A program made the translations under genes and the position numbers. DNA of 64,000 nt from Varibaculum prostatecancerukia (GTDB lineage Bacteria; Actinomycetota; Actinomycetes; Actinomycetales; Actinomycetaceae): positions 1,426,001-1,490,000 of the forward strand of contig NZ_OW968402.1 of NCBI RefSeq assembly GCF_943169825.2, written 5' to 3'. Under the pieces are notes generated by a model that had not been told where the DNA came from, did not search any database, and saw nothing but the letters and a program-made list of their open reading frames with translations. This document shows, piece after piece, positions 24,317-33,216 of this stretch (positions are counted from its first letter, which is position 1; each line of letters begins with the position of its first letter).

Positions 24317-25996
24317 TTATGAAATCATCTTGAAGTGCTTAAATGCCTTGATGATTGCATCGTGTTTGTCTTTCGGGCATTGAGGTCGATTTTTAGCAGC
24401 CATCCCTTCCTTTTCGTAGGAGAATTGCTTCTCAAGCCCTAGTCCATCTTTCAAAGTTGCGATATATAGCGGCGACACTTTCAGTCCGTACTTTTCAAGC
24501 ACGTATGCCTGAATCTGCTTGTATGTCGGCTTTGGCGGTAGTTTCTCACGCTTCAGGTCTTTCATATCAACATCCACATATAAATGCTCTTTGACATTTT
24601 GCCGGGTTAAGAGACATACCGTCTCCAGGTGGTGGGTGTGGGGGAAAAGGTCGTAGGCCTGTAGGGATACGACCTGATAACCGTGGGATACGGCGACTTT
24701 TAGGTCACGAGCTAGAGCTGCCGGATCGCAGGCTACATAGATAATCCGCTCGGGCTCTAGACGCGCCAATGCCGCCATCACTTTTTGTCCCGCACCGCTG
24801 CGCGGCGGATCCATTATCACCAGGGGCGGTCCCTTCATCTTGCCGCCATAGTCCGCGAGTGCCTTGGCATCTACCCTTCCTGCGCGAATCTGCAGACGTC
24901 CAGGAGCTCCAGAAAGATTCTTGCGGGCCATTTTCACTGCCGGCTTTGATCCCTCCAAAGTGGTCAGGCGTCCTCCCCTATCCAAAATTTTAGCTAGAGG
25001 ACGCGAAAACAGTCCTGCGCCCGAGTACAGTTCCAGGATTTCTTCCCACCGCCGGTCCCCGGGTATTAGCGGGCGGTCGCTACTCGCGTCTGCGTCCCTA
25101 CGTTCGCTCGCTTCGACACTCCCGTCAGCCTCGCCATTGACAGGGTCTTCTAGACCCTCCCCCTGAGCAGTAGATACCCCGCTACCTAGCTCGTAATCGC
25201 TAGTCGCAGCCGCCATTACTTGCTCGCATAAAAGCCGCGCCGCCTGGCGGTGTGCCTGCCAGAAACCGTTCGGTGCCACCAGGTAGTCCCCGAAACCGGG
25301 AACCGATAAACGCACATTCTTTTCTGCGACCAGCTGAGCCGATTCGTCATAAAGGCCGCGTCCATTCCACACCCGCAGGCCGTTCGCACTCGCCCACGCC
25401 CGGATGCGCCCTCTCGGTTTTAAAACCTTGCCCCAGCTGGCGGGGTTGCTAAATAAAGATGATTCACTAATCAGCGGATCCGCCAGGGGAAAACTATCAA
25501 TCTCTACCAGTTCTTCCCCGCGGAACTTAGTCATCGCTAGGCGCCCAGCAGCACTGACTTCAAAATCGGCGCGCAACCGATACCCTAAACCGTCCTCACC
25601 GCCAGTGTGTGTACTACTCACGCCCTGGCAGCGTAGCTCTCCCCCACAGGCATCAAGAGCTTGCGCGAAAACTTCCTCTCCCCCCAGGCGCCGCAAACAA
25701 TCCGCCAGCACCTGCGCTTTCCAGATGCGTTGGTACGACAGTTTCACGTGGCAAAGATCCGCCCCACCAACTCCGCCAGAACCACCTAAAGCCCACACCG
25801 GCGCTTGCCGCTGATCCGACGCCTGAACTACCGCCCTGACTTCGGCAAAAATAACTTTGCCTTTTTTAGCGAGCGGTACGGCTTTTACCTGCTCCCCCGG
25901 CAACCCGAAACGCACCATATAGGTTTGACCGTCCCTATGCGCCAGGCAGTAACCGCCGTGGACGGGGCGCAGCAGCTGCAGAAAAACTTCACTCAT
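24317..25996 (-). CDS. TRAM-domain class I RNA (uracil-C5) methyltransferase with a foreign C-terminal tail
   Basis: 559 residues. The N-terminal TRAM domain (to about 60) is followed by the central domain, a variable acidic linker (about 275-320), the SAM fold (LELYSGAGLFSRP), MDPPRSGAGQ, and the catalytic Cys in IYVACDPAAL. It would methylate C5 of a uridine in 23S rRNA or tRNA (RumA/RlmD/TrmA group). The family body normally ends shortly after LETVCLLTR (about residue 465). Here about 94 more residues follow (PTYKQIQAYVLEKYGLKVSP ... RPQCPKDKHDAI), AT-rich and of the kind found on rumA products of Firmicutes where an ICE or phage has inserted. The gene is thus the left boundary of the island. 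Upstream lies the KimA-like permease, as in mycobacteria (Rv2689c-Rv2690c). Confidence 0.88.
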   Translation of the reverse strand: MSEVFLQLLRPVHGGYCLAHRDGQTYMVRFGLPGEQVKAVPLAKKGKVIFAEVRAVVQASDQRQAPVWALGGSGGVGGADLCHVKLSYQRIWKAQVLADCLRRLGGEEVFAQALDACGGELRCQGVSSTHTGGEDGLGYRLRADFEVSAAGRLAMTKFRGEELVEIDSFPLADPLISESSLFSNPASWGKVLKPRGRIRAWASANGLRVWNGRGLYDESAQLVAEKNVRLSVPGFGDYLVAPNGFWQAHRQAARLLCEQVMAAATSDYELGSGVSTAQGEGLEDPVNGEADGSVEASERRDADASSDRPLIPGDRRWEEILELYSGAGLFSRPLAKILDRGGRLTTLEGSKPAVKMARKNLSGAPGRLQIRAGRVDAKALADYGGKMKGPPLVIMDPPRSGAGQKVMAALARLEPERIIYVACDPAALARDLKVAVSHGYQVVSLQAYDLFPHTHHLETVCLLTRQNVKEHLYVDVDMKDLKREKLPPKPTYKQIQAYVLEKYGLKVSPLYIATLKDGLGLEKQFSYEKEGMAAKNRPQCPKDKHDAIIKAFKHFKMIS

Positions 25997-26007
25997 AAGT
26001 TAAATAC

Positions 26008-28176
26008 TTAAAAATCGGAGGAAAAGTCAGGCTGAATATCCTCGTCACTTTCGGTTTTCTCCCCCAGAGAGGGCGGGTCAATCCCCCAACCGCCATGGAC
26101 ATTATCAAACCAGGGAAGACGGTCATCTTCACCCATAAAAGCACCTCGGGTTATATCTTGAGATCTTCCTCTGAAAACCGGGTCTGACTTGCGGTATTCT
26201 TCGGGAGGACGCAGCGGATCTATCCCTGCTCGGCGATCGGCACGCCCCTGGCTATGGGAGAAGTTCCACGGCACCAGCACCACCAGCACCCCCGGCAGAT
26301 CCCGCAGTTGGCGACGAATACGGTAAACGGAGCGGTTATGTAGAAACTTTTGCCAAGGATACTTCACCAGATAGCAGGGAATATAGATCACTACTAGATC
26401 CCGGGGCGAGCGGTGCCGCAAAGACCGCACGTGCTGAATCAAAGGACCGGTAATGTCGCGGAAAGGTGACGCTAAAACCGTCAGTGGCACTTCCACCCCG
26501 CTATTTAGCCAACTTTCCTTCAAGCATTCAAAGTCATCAGGCTCAATCTGCACGTGTACCAGCGATAGCGAAGAAGGATGACATACGCGCGCATAGGAGA
26601 TTGCCCGCATCGTAGGTTTATCCAGATTGGAAACCAGCACTATGCTTTGCACCCGCGAAGGCAAAGCGCGTTCGGTGGCAAAATCGCTCACCAGGGTTTG
26701 CGCGGCAGTGCCTTTATAGTATTTCCCGATCGCTCGTAGCAGCCCAAACATTACCGCCATCATTACCAAGGCAACCCCTACACCTTGAGTAATCCGGGAA
26801 ACGGTCACCACTACCAGCACAGTAGCGGTGCAGATAAAACCAATCGCATTGACCATCCAGCGCCGCCGCAATATCTTCCGCTTAGTTTTAAACGTATGCA
26901 TACGTAGCTTCGTGTTCCAGTATCGCAGCATCCCCAGCTGAGAAAGGGTTAGGGAGATGAAAACCCCCACGATATACATTTGGATTAGACGGGGAGACTC
27001 CGCCCCCGTCACCGTTATTAAAACCGCTGCTACTAGGGCAGGAACGCAAATCACTGGCGATAGGGAACGCCTATCGGAGCGTCGGAAGATCTGCGGGGGT
27101 AATAACCTGTCACGAGAGAGCACCTGGGTTAGTTGCGAAAACCAGTTAAAAGCACTGTGAGCAGCAAACACTAAGATAAGAGCGGTTACCGCGGTGACCA
27201 GGTAAGCCATGAACGGATAGGGCGCAAAAACCGTATGCGCAAGTTGGGCGATTACCGGAGGAACTTCATAGGCAGCAAGCGGAGTATCGCCGGACAATAT
27301 TTGAGAGTTAAAAGCGGGAACTTTTACCCCGGTTACTTTCGCCAGGTGCAGCACTGAAAGCATCATCGCCGCGCTTATCGTCCCAAATAGGGCGAGTGTT
27401 ATCCGGGCGTTCTTAGGACGCGGCTTCATGAAAGCAGGCACCCCGTTGCTGATGCCTTCTACCCCGCTCAAGGCGACACAGCCTGCGGAAAATGCCCGCA
27501 GGAGCAGTAAAAATCCTCCCAGACCAGTAAGTCCGGCCTCATAGGACTCGGCGGGTAAAAGTCGCATAGAGGCAGTGTCCGCTGCCCCCAGGGAACCGAG
27601 CGCTTCTTGGGTAAAGCCGAAAACAGCTAGGAGGGCGATTACGCCCATAAAAAGATAAGCGGGGATGGCAAATAGTTGTGCCGACTCCCGCAGCCCTGAC
27701 AGGTTCAGCAGGGTCAATACGGCGATCACTGTTAGAGATACCAAAACCTGGTGAACGTTTAGCGTCGGGAATAGCGCCCCCACGTAGCTGGCACACACCG
27801 AAGTGGAAACCGCGATGGTTAGCGAATAGTCCACCAGCAGAGCACTCACAGTTACCAGGGAGGCAGATTGCCCCAGGTTTTGCCGCGCTACCTCGTAGTC
27901 CCCGCCTCCGCGTGGATACGCCCGCACCACCTGGCGATAGGAAATAATCACCACTGCCATTACCGCGAAAACCGCTACCCCTACCCATAGCGAGATCCCG
28001 GAGGCAACGATTCCTCCAACCCCTAAGGTCAAGAGGATTTGATCGGGAGCGTAGGAAATTGAAGACAGCGCATTAGAGGCAAAAACTGGCAGGGCATAGC
28101 GTTTTGAGAGCCCTTCTCGTATCAGCCGCGGTTTACGCAGAGCCGGTTTTCTCCAGCCGTCTTTCACGTCTTTCAC
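26008..28176 (-). CDS. KimA-like APC-superfamily potassium permease
   Basis: 722 residues with about 12 membrane helices and a cytosolic tail of roughly 230 residues. It matches the KimA (YdaO) layout: SNALSSISYAPDQIL in helix 1, SYRQVVRAYPRGGGDYEVA, GVEGISNGVPAF, and a USP-like tail ending in KYPWQKFLHNRSVYRIRRQL. Bacillus subtilis KimA is a high-affinity, c-di-AMP-controlled K+ importer. Generic annotation would be amino acid permease, as for the mycobacterial relative Rv2690c. The two TrkA genes stand divergently 90 bases away, which supports potassium as the substrate. The last about 75 residues beyond the KimA-like domain are charged and disordered. It is read in the same direction as the methyltransferase (11-base gap). 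Confidence 0.8.
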   Translation of the reverse strand: MKDVKDGWRKPALRKPRLIREGLSKRYALPVFASNALSSISYAPDQILLTLGVGGIVASGISLWVGVAVFAVMAVVIISYRQVVRAYPRGGGDYEVARQNLGQSASLVTVSALLVDYSLTIAVSTSVCASYVGALFPTLNVHQVLVSLTVIAVLTLLNLSGLRESAQLFAIPAYLFMGVIALLAVFGFTQEALGSLGAADTASMRLLPAESYEAGLTGLGGFLLLLRAFSAGCVALSGVEGISNGVPAFMKPRPKNARITLALFGTISAAMMLSVLHLAKVTGVKVPAFNSQILSGDTPLAAYEVPPVIAQLAHTVFAPYPFMAYLVTAVTALILVFAAHSAFNWFSQLTQVLSRDRLLPPQIFRRSDRRSLSPVICVPALVAAVLITVTGAESPRLIQMYIVGVFISLTLSQLGMLRYWNTKLRMHTFKTKRKILRRRWMVNAIGFICTATVLVVVTVSRITQGVGVALVMMAVMFGLLRAIGKYYKGTAAQTLVSDFATERALPSRVQSIVLVSNLDKPTMRAISYARVCHPSSLSLVHVQIEPDDFECLKESWLNSGVEVPLTVLASPFRDITGPLIQHVRSLRHRSPRDLVVIYIPCYLVKYPWQKFLHNRSVYRIRRQLRDLPGVLVVLVPWNFSHSQGRADRRAGIDPLRPPEEYRKSDPVFRGRSQDITRGAFMGEDDRLPWFDNVHGGWGIDPPSLGEKTESDEDIQPDFSSDF

Positions 28177-28266
28177 ATCCCGATCATCCCACTATCTGAC
28201 TAAAATCGATAGTTTTTGAGCTAGCAGTAAGCTGAAAATAGCAGCAAAAAGGTTTACGCTACTTGC

Positions 28267-28932
28267 ATGCACTTCGTAGTTTTAGGCTCGGGGCGAGTAG
28301 GCGCCCGCGTCGCCCAGACCCTTGATGAACAGGGACACTCGGTGGCGATTATTGACTCTAACCCCGAGGCTTTTCGGAAACTGCCCGCTAACTTTACCGG
28401 GCAAAAAGTTTCCGGAATGGGGTTTGACCGGGAAGTATTAGAGCGCGCGAATATCGAAGAAGCCTATGCTTTTGCGGCTATCTCTAATGGAGACAACACC
28501 AATATTTTGGCGGCGCGTATTGCCCGGGAAACCTTTGGGATTGACCGGGTAGTCGCGCGGATTTACGATATTCGCCGCGCCGAGATTTATCGGAAGTTGG
28601 GGATTAACACTACTTCTCCGGTATCTTGGACTGCCTCGGAAATGCTGCGCCATATGCTGCCGGATGACACCCAGGTCGCCTACTCTGATTCCGTCTACCA
28701 GGTGAAGGTGCTGCGGATTATCCCCAGCGAAAGTTGGGTGGGGGTTTCGCTGCAAAAGACCCAGAGACTGCTAGATATTAAGGTTGCCTATATTGGGCGC
28801 GATGGCGAACCCTATTTCAACCTGTCATCCCTGGTCATCCAAGAGGGTGATGAGCTGATTTGTACAGTTCCCTCCCAGCGGGCAGCGGAGATCGAACGGG
28901 CTTTTAAACGCCCCCCAAAGCAGGAGGTTTAG
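28267..28932 (+). CDS. TrkA-type potassium uptake regulator (first copy)
   Basis: 221 residues: RCK_N Rossmann domain with GSGRVGARVAQ and the acidic residue of VAIIDSN that binds NAD(H), followed by an RCK_C domain. Cytosolic gating subunit of K+ uptake systems. The partner follows with no gap; the two products probably form a mixed ring. In Mycobacterium the same pair (CeoB/CeoC) sits in the same place. No TrkH/KtrB channel gene is seen in the window, so the partner channel is elsewhere or is the KimA-like protein next door. Confidence 0.92.
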   Translation: MHFVVLGSGRVGARVAQTLDEQGHSVAIIDSNPEAFRKLPANFTGQKVSGMGFDREVLERANIEEAYAFAAISNGDNTNILAARIARETFGIDRVVARIYDIRRAEIYRKLGINTTSPVSWTASEMLRHMLPDDTQVAYSDSVYQVKVLRIIPSESWVGVSLQKTQRLLDIKVAYIGRDGEPYFNLSSLVIQEGDELICTVPSQRAAEIERAFKRPPKQEV

Positions 28933-29634
28933 ATGCGGGTTGTAATCGCCGGAGCCGGCTCCGTGGGGCGCTCTATTGCCCGAGAACTGGTTACTAACGG
29001 CTATGAAGTGACTTTGATAGATAACCATTCCGCGCGGATGGAAGTAGCCTCAATTCCCCAAGCAGACTGGGTGTTGGGCGATGCCTGCTCCCTGGAGACT
29101 CTTTCTAAAGCCGAGATCAGTCAGGCCGACGTGGTGGTCTGCGCTACCGGGAATGACAAAGTTAATCTGGTGGTTTGTCTGCTGGCGAAAACCGAGTTCG
29201 GGGTGCCGAAAACGGTGGCGCGGGTAAACAACGCAAAAAACGAATGGCTTTTTGATGATGCCTGGGGCGTTGACGTGGCGGTGTCCACTCCGCGAGTAAT
29301 GACTTCCCTGGTAGAAGAGGTAGTATCCGTGGGGATTCCGGTGCATCTGTTTCGTTTCCACACCTCGCACACCAATATGTATTCCCTGACAGTCCCGGAG
29401 GACTCTCCCTTAACCGGAAGGCCGCTCTCCGCTCTCGACTTGCCGCCTTCGGTGGTGCTCGCAGCAGTGTTGCGTGATTCGCGCCCGCTTTCTCCCCTCC
29501 CAGATACCCTGGTGCAAGGCTCTGACGAACTGCTAATGCTGTTTAGCTCCGAAACTGAGGAAGATTTAGAGCAAATAAGCGCGCTATTTGCTCCACCTCC
29601 CGAGGAAGTAGCTGATCCGGCGCAAGAAGATTAA
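28933..29634 (+). CDS. TrkA-type potassium uptake regulator (second copy)
   Basis: 233 residues: RCK_N with GAGSVGRSIARELV and the acidic end of VTLIDNH, then RCK_C (YSLTVPEDSPLTGRPLSAL). Its ATG directly follows the TAG of the first copy and its GGAGG ribosome site lies inside the end of that gene, so both are translated in step. Sequence identity with the first copy is low, as for CeoB and CeoC. Confidence 0.92.
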   Translation: MRVVIAGAGSVGRSIARELVTNGYEVTLIDNHSARMEVASIPQADWVLGDACSLETLSKAEISQADVVVCATGNDKVNLVVCLLAKTEFGVPKTVARVNNAKNEWLFDDAWGVDVAVSTPRVMTSLVEEVVSVGIPVHLFRFHTSHTNMYSLTVPEDSPLTGRPLSALDLPPSVVLAAVLRDSRPLSPLPDTLVQGSDELLMLFSSETEEDLEQISALFAPPPEEVADPAQED

Positions 29635-29680
29635 CTAGGACGCAGATTGGTTAATGTTCTCGCGCAGTTATTAGCAGTTA

Positions 29681-30412
29681 CTAGTTGGCGCGCAGACGGC
29701 TGGTTTCACCGCGCAGTAACACCCAGTTGAAATATCCGATGAGGACGAATGCGGGCAAACCTAAGATTAGTCGCGCCGCCCCCAGGGGTACCAAGAGGTT
29801 CGCGTAGTAAAGCGGTAGTTCCACCACTAGTCGCAAGGTAAAAAGCCCTATCCATAGCCAGGTGCAGAGCCGGGAAAGTTCATAAAATTTGCGAGCATGC
29901 GCCTGGCGCCAACTGTCTAGTTTGCCGATTGCCCCAGCTACCAGCCAGCCGATTGCAGGTCGGCGAGCCAGGATGGTCAGCAACAATACCACTGAGTAGA
30001 CCCCGTTTATCCAAAAACCGAAGGCAAAAAAATTTTCGACCTGTCCGCTGCGCCAAGCCCAAAACACGCTAATCAGAGTACCTGCTAGGCCAGCGAGTAC
30101 CTGACGCAGACTTTGCCGGCGATGCAGGCGAATAACCCCGAAAATCAGGGTGGCCGCGAGTGCCAGGATCACCGGCAGGCGCAAGGATTGAGTGAAGGGA
30201 TAGATTACTACCACCAAGATGGTGGGTAAAGTGGCCTCTAGCGCACCCCAAGGCCCGCCGATTGCCTCTCGAATTGAGAAATGTTGCGATCCAAGTTGCG
30301 CCCCCAATCCGCTGATTTTTCCCGGGGTTGCTATCGGATTTTCGCGAGGCAAAGAAGAATCGTCGGGATTAGTAGGATCTTTGCCCGCCGCCTCTACAGG
30401 ATTAGTGGCCAT
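29681..30412 (-). CDS. DUF3159 family membrane protein
   Basis: 243 residues with an about 60-residue hydrophilic N-terminus and five to six membrane helices (from about residue 58). It contains the family pattern GGPWGALEATLPTILVV and the C-terminal LRLVVELPLYYA region. Conserved in actinobacteria (Rv2693c-like) downstream of the TrkA pair; function unknown. Its start overlaps the end of the OB-fold gene by 11 bases, the last member of a four-gene leftward run starting at 31798. Confidence 0.88.
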   Translation of the reverse strand: MATNPVEAAGKDPTNPDDSSLPRENPIATPGKISGLGAQLGSQHFSIREAIGGPWGALEATLPTILVVVIYPFTQSLRLPVILALAATLIFGVIRLHRRQSLRQVLAGLAGTLISVFWAWRSGQVENFFAFGFWINGVYSVVLLLTILARRPAIGWLVAGAIGKLDSWRQAHARKFYELSRLCTWLWIGLFTLRLVVELPLYYANLLVPLGAARLILGLPAFVLIGYFNWVLLRGETSRLRAN

Positions 30413-30755
30413 TAGCTATAACCGGTTCAATCTGGAAAGTTGGGTTGATAACGCACAGTCCATTGGAGCGAGAAATAACCATTCCCTGGACTGCCAAGCG
30501 GATTCCGGCTTTGATACCGGGAACGCTTTTTCGTCCTAACCAAACCACTTCTATCGAACCGGTACCGTCAAATAAAGTACCAGAGAAAGACCCGGTTGCA
30601 GTGGGTGGGGGGAAAGTAACTGAACGCAAAACCCCAAATAGCGAGGCTTTTTGCCGCTCAGCTACCTCGCAAACCTTAGAGGCTACCGCAGCTTCAGCGG
30701 TTTCAGCTTGCGCGGTTTCGCTCGCCTCGCTACCTGTTGCCAATTCGTTATTCAC
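30402..30755 (-). CDS. OB-fold nucleic-acid-binding protein (Rv2694c-like)
   Basis: 117 residues. After an Ala/Glu-rich lead of about 30 residues comes a compact OB-like domain: GVLRSVTFPP, FDGTGSIEVVWLGRKSVPGI, GMVISRSNGLCVINP. In mycobacteria the same gene lies between DUF3159 and DUF3710. Probably binds nucleic acid; no catalytic residues. It overlaps DUF3710 by four bases (ATGA) and DUF3159 by eleven. Confidence 0.85.
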   Translation of the reverse strand: MNNELATGSEASETAQAETAEAAVASKVCEVAERQKASLFGVLRSVTFPPPTATGSFSGTLFDGTGSIEVVWLGRKSVPGIKAGIRLAVQGMVISRSNGLCVINPTFQIEPVIANGH

Positions 30756-31486
30756 TGCTCGCCTGCTTCCAGTTGTTCACGCACCTGCTGAGGGAGCACG
30801 ATTGGTAATAGTTCGCCGGGAACTCGTGCTTCTTCCCCGCGTACGACCTCCAGGCCATGCAACACGTCCAAAAGTTGCTGCCGAGTATTTTCATCTTCAG
30901 CAGCCAGGCCGCGCACGATTACCCGTAGCAACCAACGTTCACCCTCGACGCCCCACAAAAGCAGGGGTAAAGCGCCCTCACCGGCAGATTTTCCTCCCGG
31001 AATCGGGCGCGCCAACACTGCTTCCCCAAAGGGGCCGGGCAGCGGAAAAATCTGGTATTCCTGAGATTTAAGCTGTTCCGCAAGCTCCACGCGGATCTTA
31101 TCCCAAAGCCCCCCAGAGCGTTGCATCGCGAAAGCAGAAAGCTGCATTTGCCCTGTTCCCGCCACTATTTCTACTGCCAAGATATTGCCATAATCATCTT
31201 GAACCGGAAACAATTGCAACCCAGGAATTAAGGGAATCCGGATGGCTCCCAGATCTAAGAAGTCGCTGCCTCCTGGGGAATCCCCTTCGCTATAGGGACC
31301 CCGGTTCTCTGGGGGTTCCGCGCTCGGCTGCGGACCGGTAGCAGCTGGCGAAACTTGCGAATCATTTGCGCCAGATCCCGCAGGAGGCTGCGGTTTGACC
31401 GGATTTGAGGAATCGCTCAGGTCTGCCGCGCCTTCAGAAGATTCGCCCTGCAGGACGCGTTTGCGACGGGAAGGAAAAAATTTCAT
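30752..31486 (-). CDS. DUF3710 family protein
   Basis: 244 residues: a disordered Pro/Ser/Gly-rich N-terminus (to about 75) and a compact C-terminal domain (LGAIRIPLIPGLQLFPVQDD, LSAFAMQRSGGLWDKIRVEL, LPLLLWGVEGERWLLR) typical of the actinobacterial DUF3710 family. Cytosolic, function unknown. It is the second gene of the run DUF4193, DUF3710, OB-fold, DUF3159. In mycobacteria a dut gene (dUTPase) normally stands next to DUF3710; none is present here. Confidence 0.88.
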   Translation of the reverse strand: MKFFPSRRKRVLQGESSEGAADLSDSSNPVKPQPPAGSGANDSQVSPAATGPQPSAEPPENRGPYSEGDSPGGSDFLDLGAIRIPLIPGLQLFPVQDDYGNILAVEIVAGTGQMQLSAFAMQRSGGLWDKIRVELAEQLKSQEYQIFPLPGPFGEAVLARPIPGGKSAGEGALPLLLWGVEGERWLLRVIVRGLAAEDENTRQQLLDVLHGLEVVRGEEARVPGELLPIVLPQQVREQLEAGEQ

Positions 31487-31495
31487 AACGCCAGC

Positions 31496-31798
31496 TTATT
31501 CGGCACAGTCGCGGCAAACAGGTTTGCCGTCAACCGCGCCCGCTAGGCGGGAACGGTGCTGCACCAGGAAGCAGACCGAGCAGGTGAACTCGTCATCTTG
31601 TGCCGGAATCACCTGGACAGAAAGTTCCTCACCCGATAAGTCAGCGCCAGGCAGCTCAAAATCTTCGGCAGCTGCGTTTTCGTCCTCATCGACCTCGGCT
31701 GAGCCACTGGCCTCCGCACGGCGAGCCTTCAGCTCCTCCAGGGAGTCTTGTTCTACTTCCTCTTCATTTTTACGGGGGGCGTCATAATCTGTTGCCAC
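31496..31798 (-). CDS. DUF4193 family zinc-ribbon-like protein
   Basis: 100 residues, acidic (ENAAAEDFELPGADLSGEEL) with a C-terminal pair of Cys knuckles, CSVC and CRDC, separated by about 18 residues, and the family segment FLVQHRSRLA. It probably binds one zinc ion. Conserved across actinobacteria upstream of sigA; mycobacterial Rv2699c is the counterpart. Function unknown. First gene of the leftward run, divergent from sepH. Confidence 0.9.
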   Translation of the reverse strand: MATDYDAPRKNEEEVEQDSLEELKARRAEASGSAEVDEDENAAAEDFELPGADLSGEELSVQVIPAQDDEFTCSVCFLVQHRSRLAGAVDGKPVCRDCAE

Positions 31799-31966
31799 GG
31801 TTCGTCCCTTCTTAAAGCGATGCTTGGGTCATCAGTTAAGTAAACAATAGACGCGGGGATATTAACACTTCAAGCCCTAAAATGCTAGATACGACAGACA
31901 CACCGCGCCTAATAGGCAAAAAATGCCTATGAACGTGGCAATCTCGAAGCAAGGGAACGGAGGAAT

Positions 31967-33190
31967 ATGAAAGACCTAGAGCTGTTGGGGTTGCACCCAG
32001 ACGGTAATCAGCTGATTCTCAATGATGAGGAAGGCACCCGCTATGCCTTGGCTATTACCCAGGAGTTACGCGATGCGCTACGTCCTGAGCGTCCCAATTT
32101 GGAGGCGGTACCCCAAAGTCCCCAAAAAACAGTTTCTCCGCGAAAAATACAATCCTTATTGCGTGCCGGCAGCACTATCGGTGAAATCGCAGACAAGTTT
32201 GAGGTTCCGGAAGCAAAGGTGCGCCGCTACGCCACCCCGATTTTGGCTGAACGGCGCCATGCCGCAAATCTGGCGCAGGCCTGCCAGGTGGGAGGGGAAT
32301 CAGATTCTCCTCACCTGGGCGACTTGGTTATTGATCGCCTAGCGGCACGGGGGGTTTCCGCAGATTCTTTGCGTTGGGATGCGGTTCGCAGCGGAAAAGG
32401 CCCTTGGGAAATTATTTTGACTTTCACCCAAGATGCCCGCGACCTTACTGCTCGCTGGCATATGGAGGCGGGTGCCTCTACAGTCAGCGCGCTTGACCAA
32501 GAAGCTATATGGTTAACCGAATCTTCCCAACCGGCCTCTAAGGTATCCAGTTTCGAAGAGTTTTTCCCACTTTCATCCGCGCAATCCGCCCCACCGGAAA
32601 AACCGGATACCGGTACGGATGCACTCTTAGATGCGCTGGCAGCTGCCCGAGGAAAACGCGACGCTACTCCCGATGTGCAACTCCCGGAAGATCAAGCTGA
32701 TCTAGAGGAACTTGCCGATTTAGAGGAGGAAGACCACCGCGACACCCCGGCTGAGAATACCGCAAAAGAGCAGGCAGAGGTGGTTTCTTTACATGGTAAA
32801 CCCGGCAGCAGCATCCCGGTTGCGCCTGACTCCCCCAGCCAGCCTACGCCAGTTAATCGCCCGCCCGACCAAGTGTGGGACTCCCCGGAACCTACTCTTG
32901 TAGGTACCCTCTCTGAAACCGAGGCACTAAATCTGGATTTGACTAGGCGCGCCCTGTCCGGCCCGGCACCCGAAGCGGATGCCCCTTCCCGACCAGCACC
33001 TCCTCCCCCGGTCGAAAATGAGCTTTCCAGTGCGCCAGTCCTTCCGGGAATGGAAAATGTTGAGGATAGCGATAAAACTGTCCTGGCCTCGAGTGATAGC
33101 CGCTCCAAAGGCAAGGGTAAACATCGCCGTTCCGGTAGAAAATCTATCCCCAGCTGGGACGATATTGTTTTCGGCACCAAGCCCCGCTAA
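31967..33190 (+). CDS. sepH: SepH cell-division regulator
   Basis: 407 residues. The N-terminal DUF3071 domain (to about 170; MKDLELLGLHPDGNQLIL, a helix-turn-helix-like IREIADKFEVPEAKVRRYA-type segment) is followed by a long acidic, proline-rich disordered region and a basic C-terminus (KGKGKHRRSGRKSIPSWDDI). In Streptomyces and Mycobacterium SepH binds FtsZ and stimulates its assembly, acting at the division septum. ATG start with GGAGG six bases upstream. The C-terminal WDDIVFG ending is typical of the family. Confidence 0.85.
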   Translation: MKDLELLGLHPDGNQLILNDEEGTRYALAITQELRDALRPERPNLEAVPQSPQKTVSPRKIQSLLRAGSTIGEIADKFEVPEAKVRRYATPILAERRHAANLAQACQVGGESDSPHLGDLVIDRLAARGVSADSLRWDAVRSGKGPWEIILTFTQDARDLTARWHMEAGASTVSALDQEAIWLTESSQPASKVSSFEEFFPLSSAQSAPPEKPDTGTDALLDALAAARGKRDATPDVQLPEDQADLEELADLEEEDHRDTPAENTAKEQAEVVSLHGKPGSSIPVAPDSPSQPTPVNRPPDQVWDSPEPTLVGTLSETEALNLDLTRRALSGPAPEADAPSRPAPPPPVENELSSAPVLPGMENVEDSDKTVLASSDSRSKGKGKHRRSGRKSIPSWDDIVFGTKPR

Positions 33191-33216
33191 AGCCAAGCAC
33201 AATGTATGCCCGTCCT

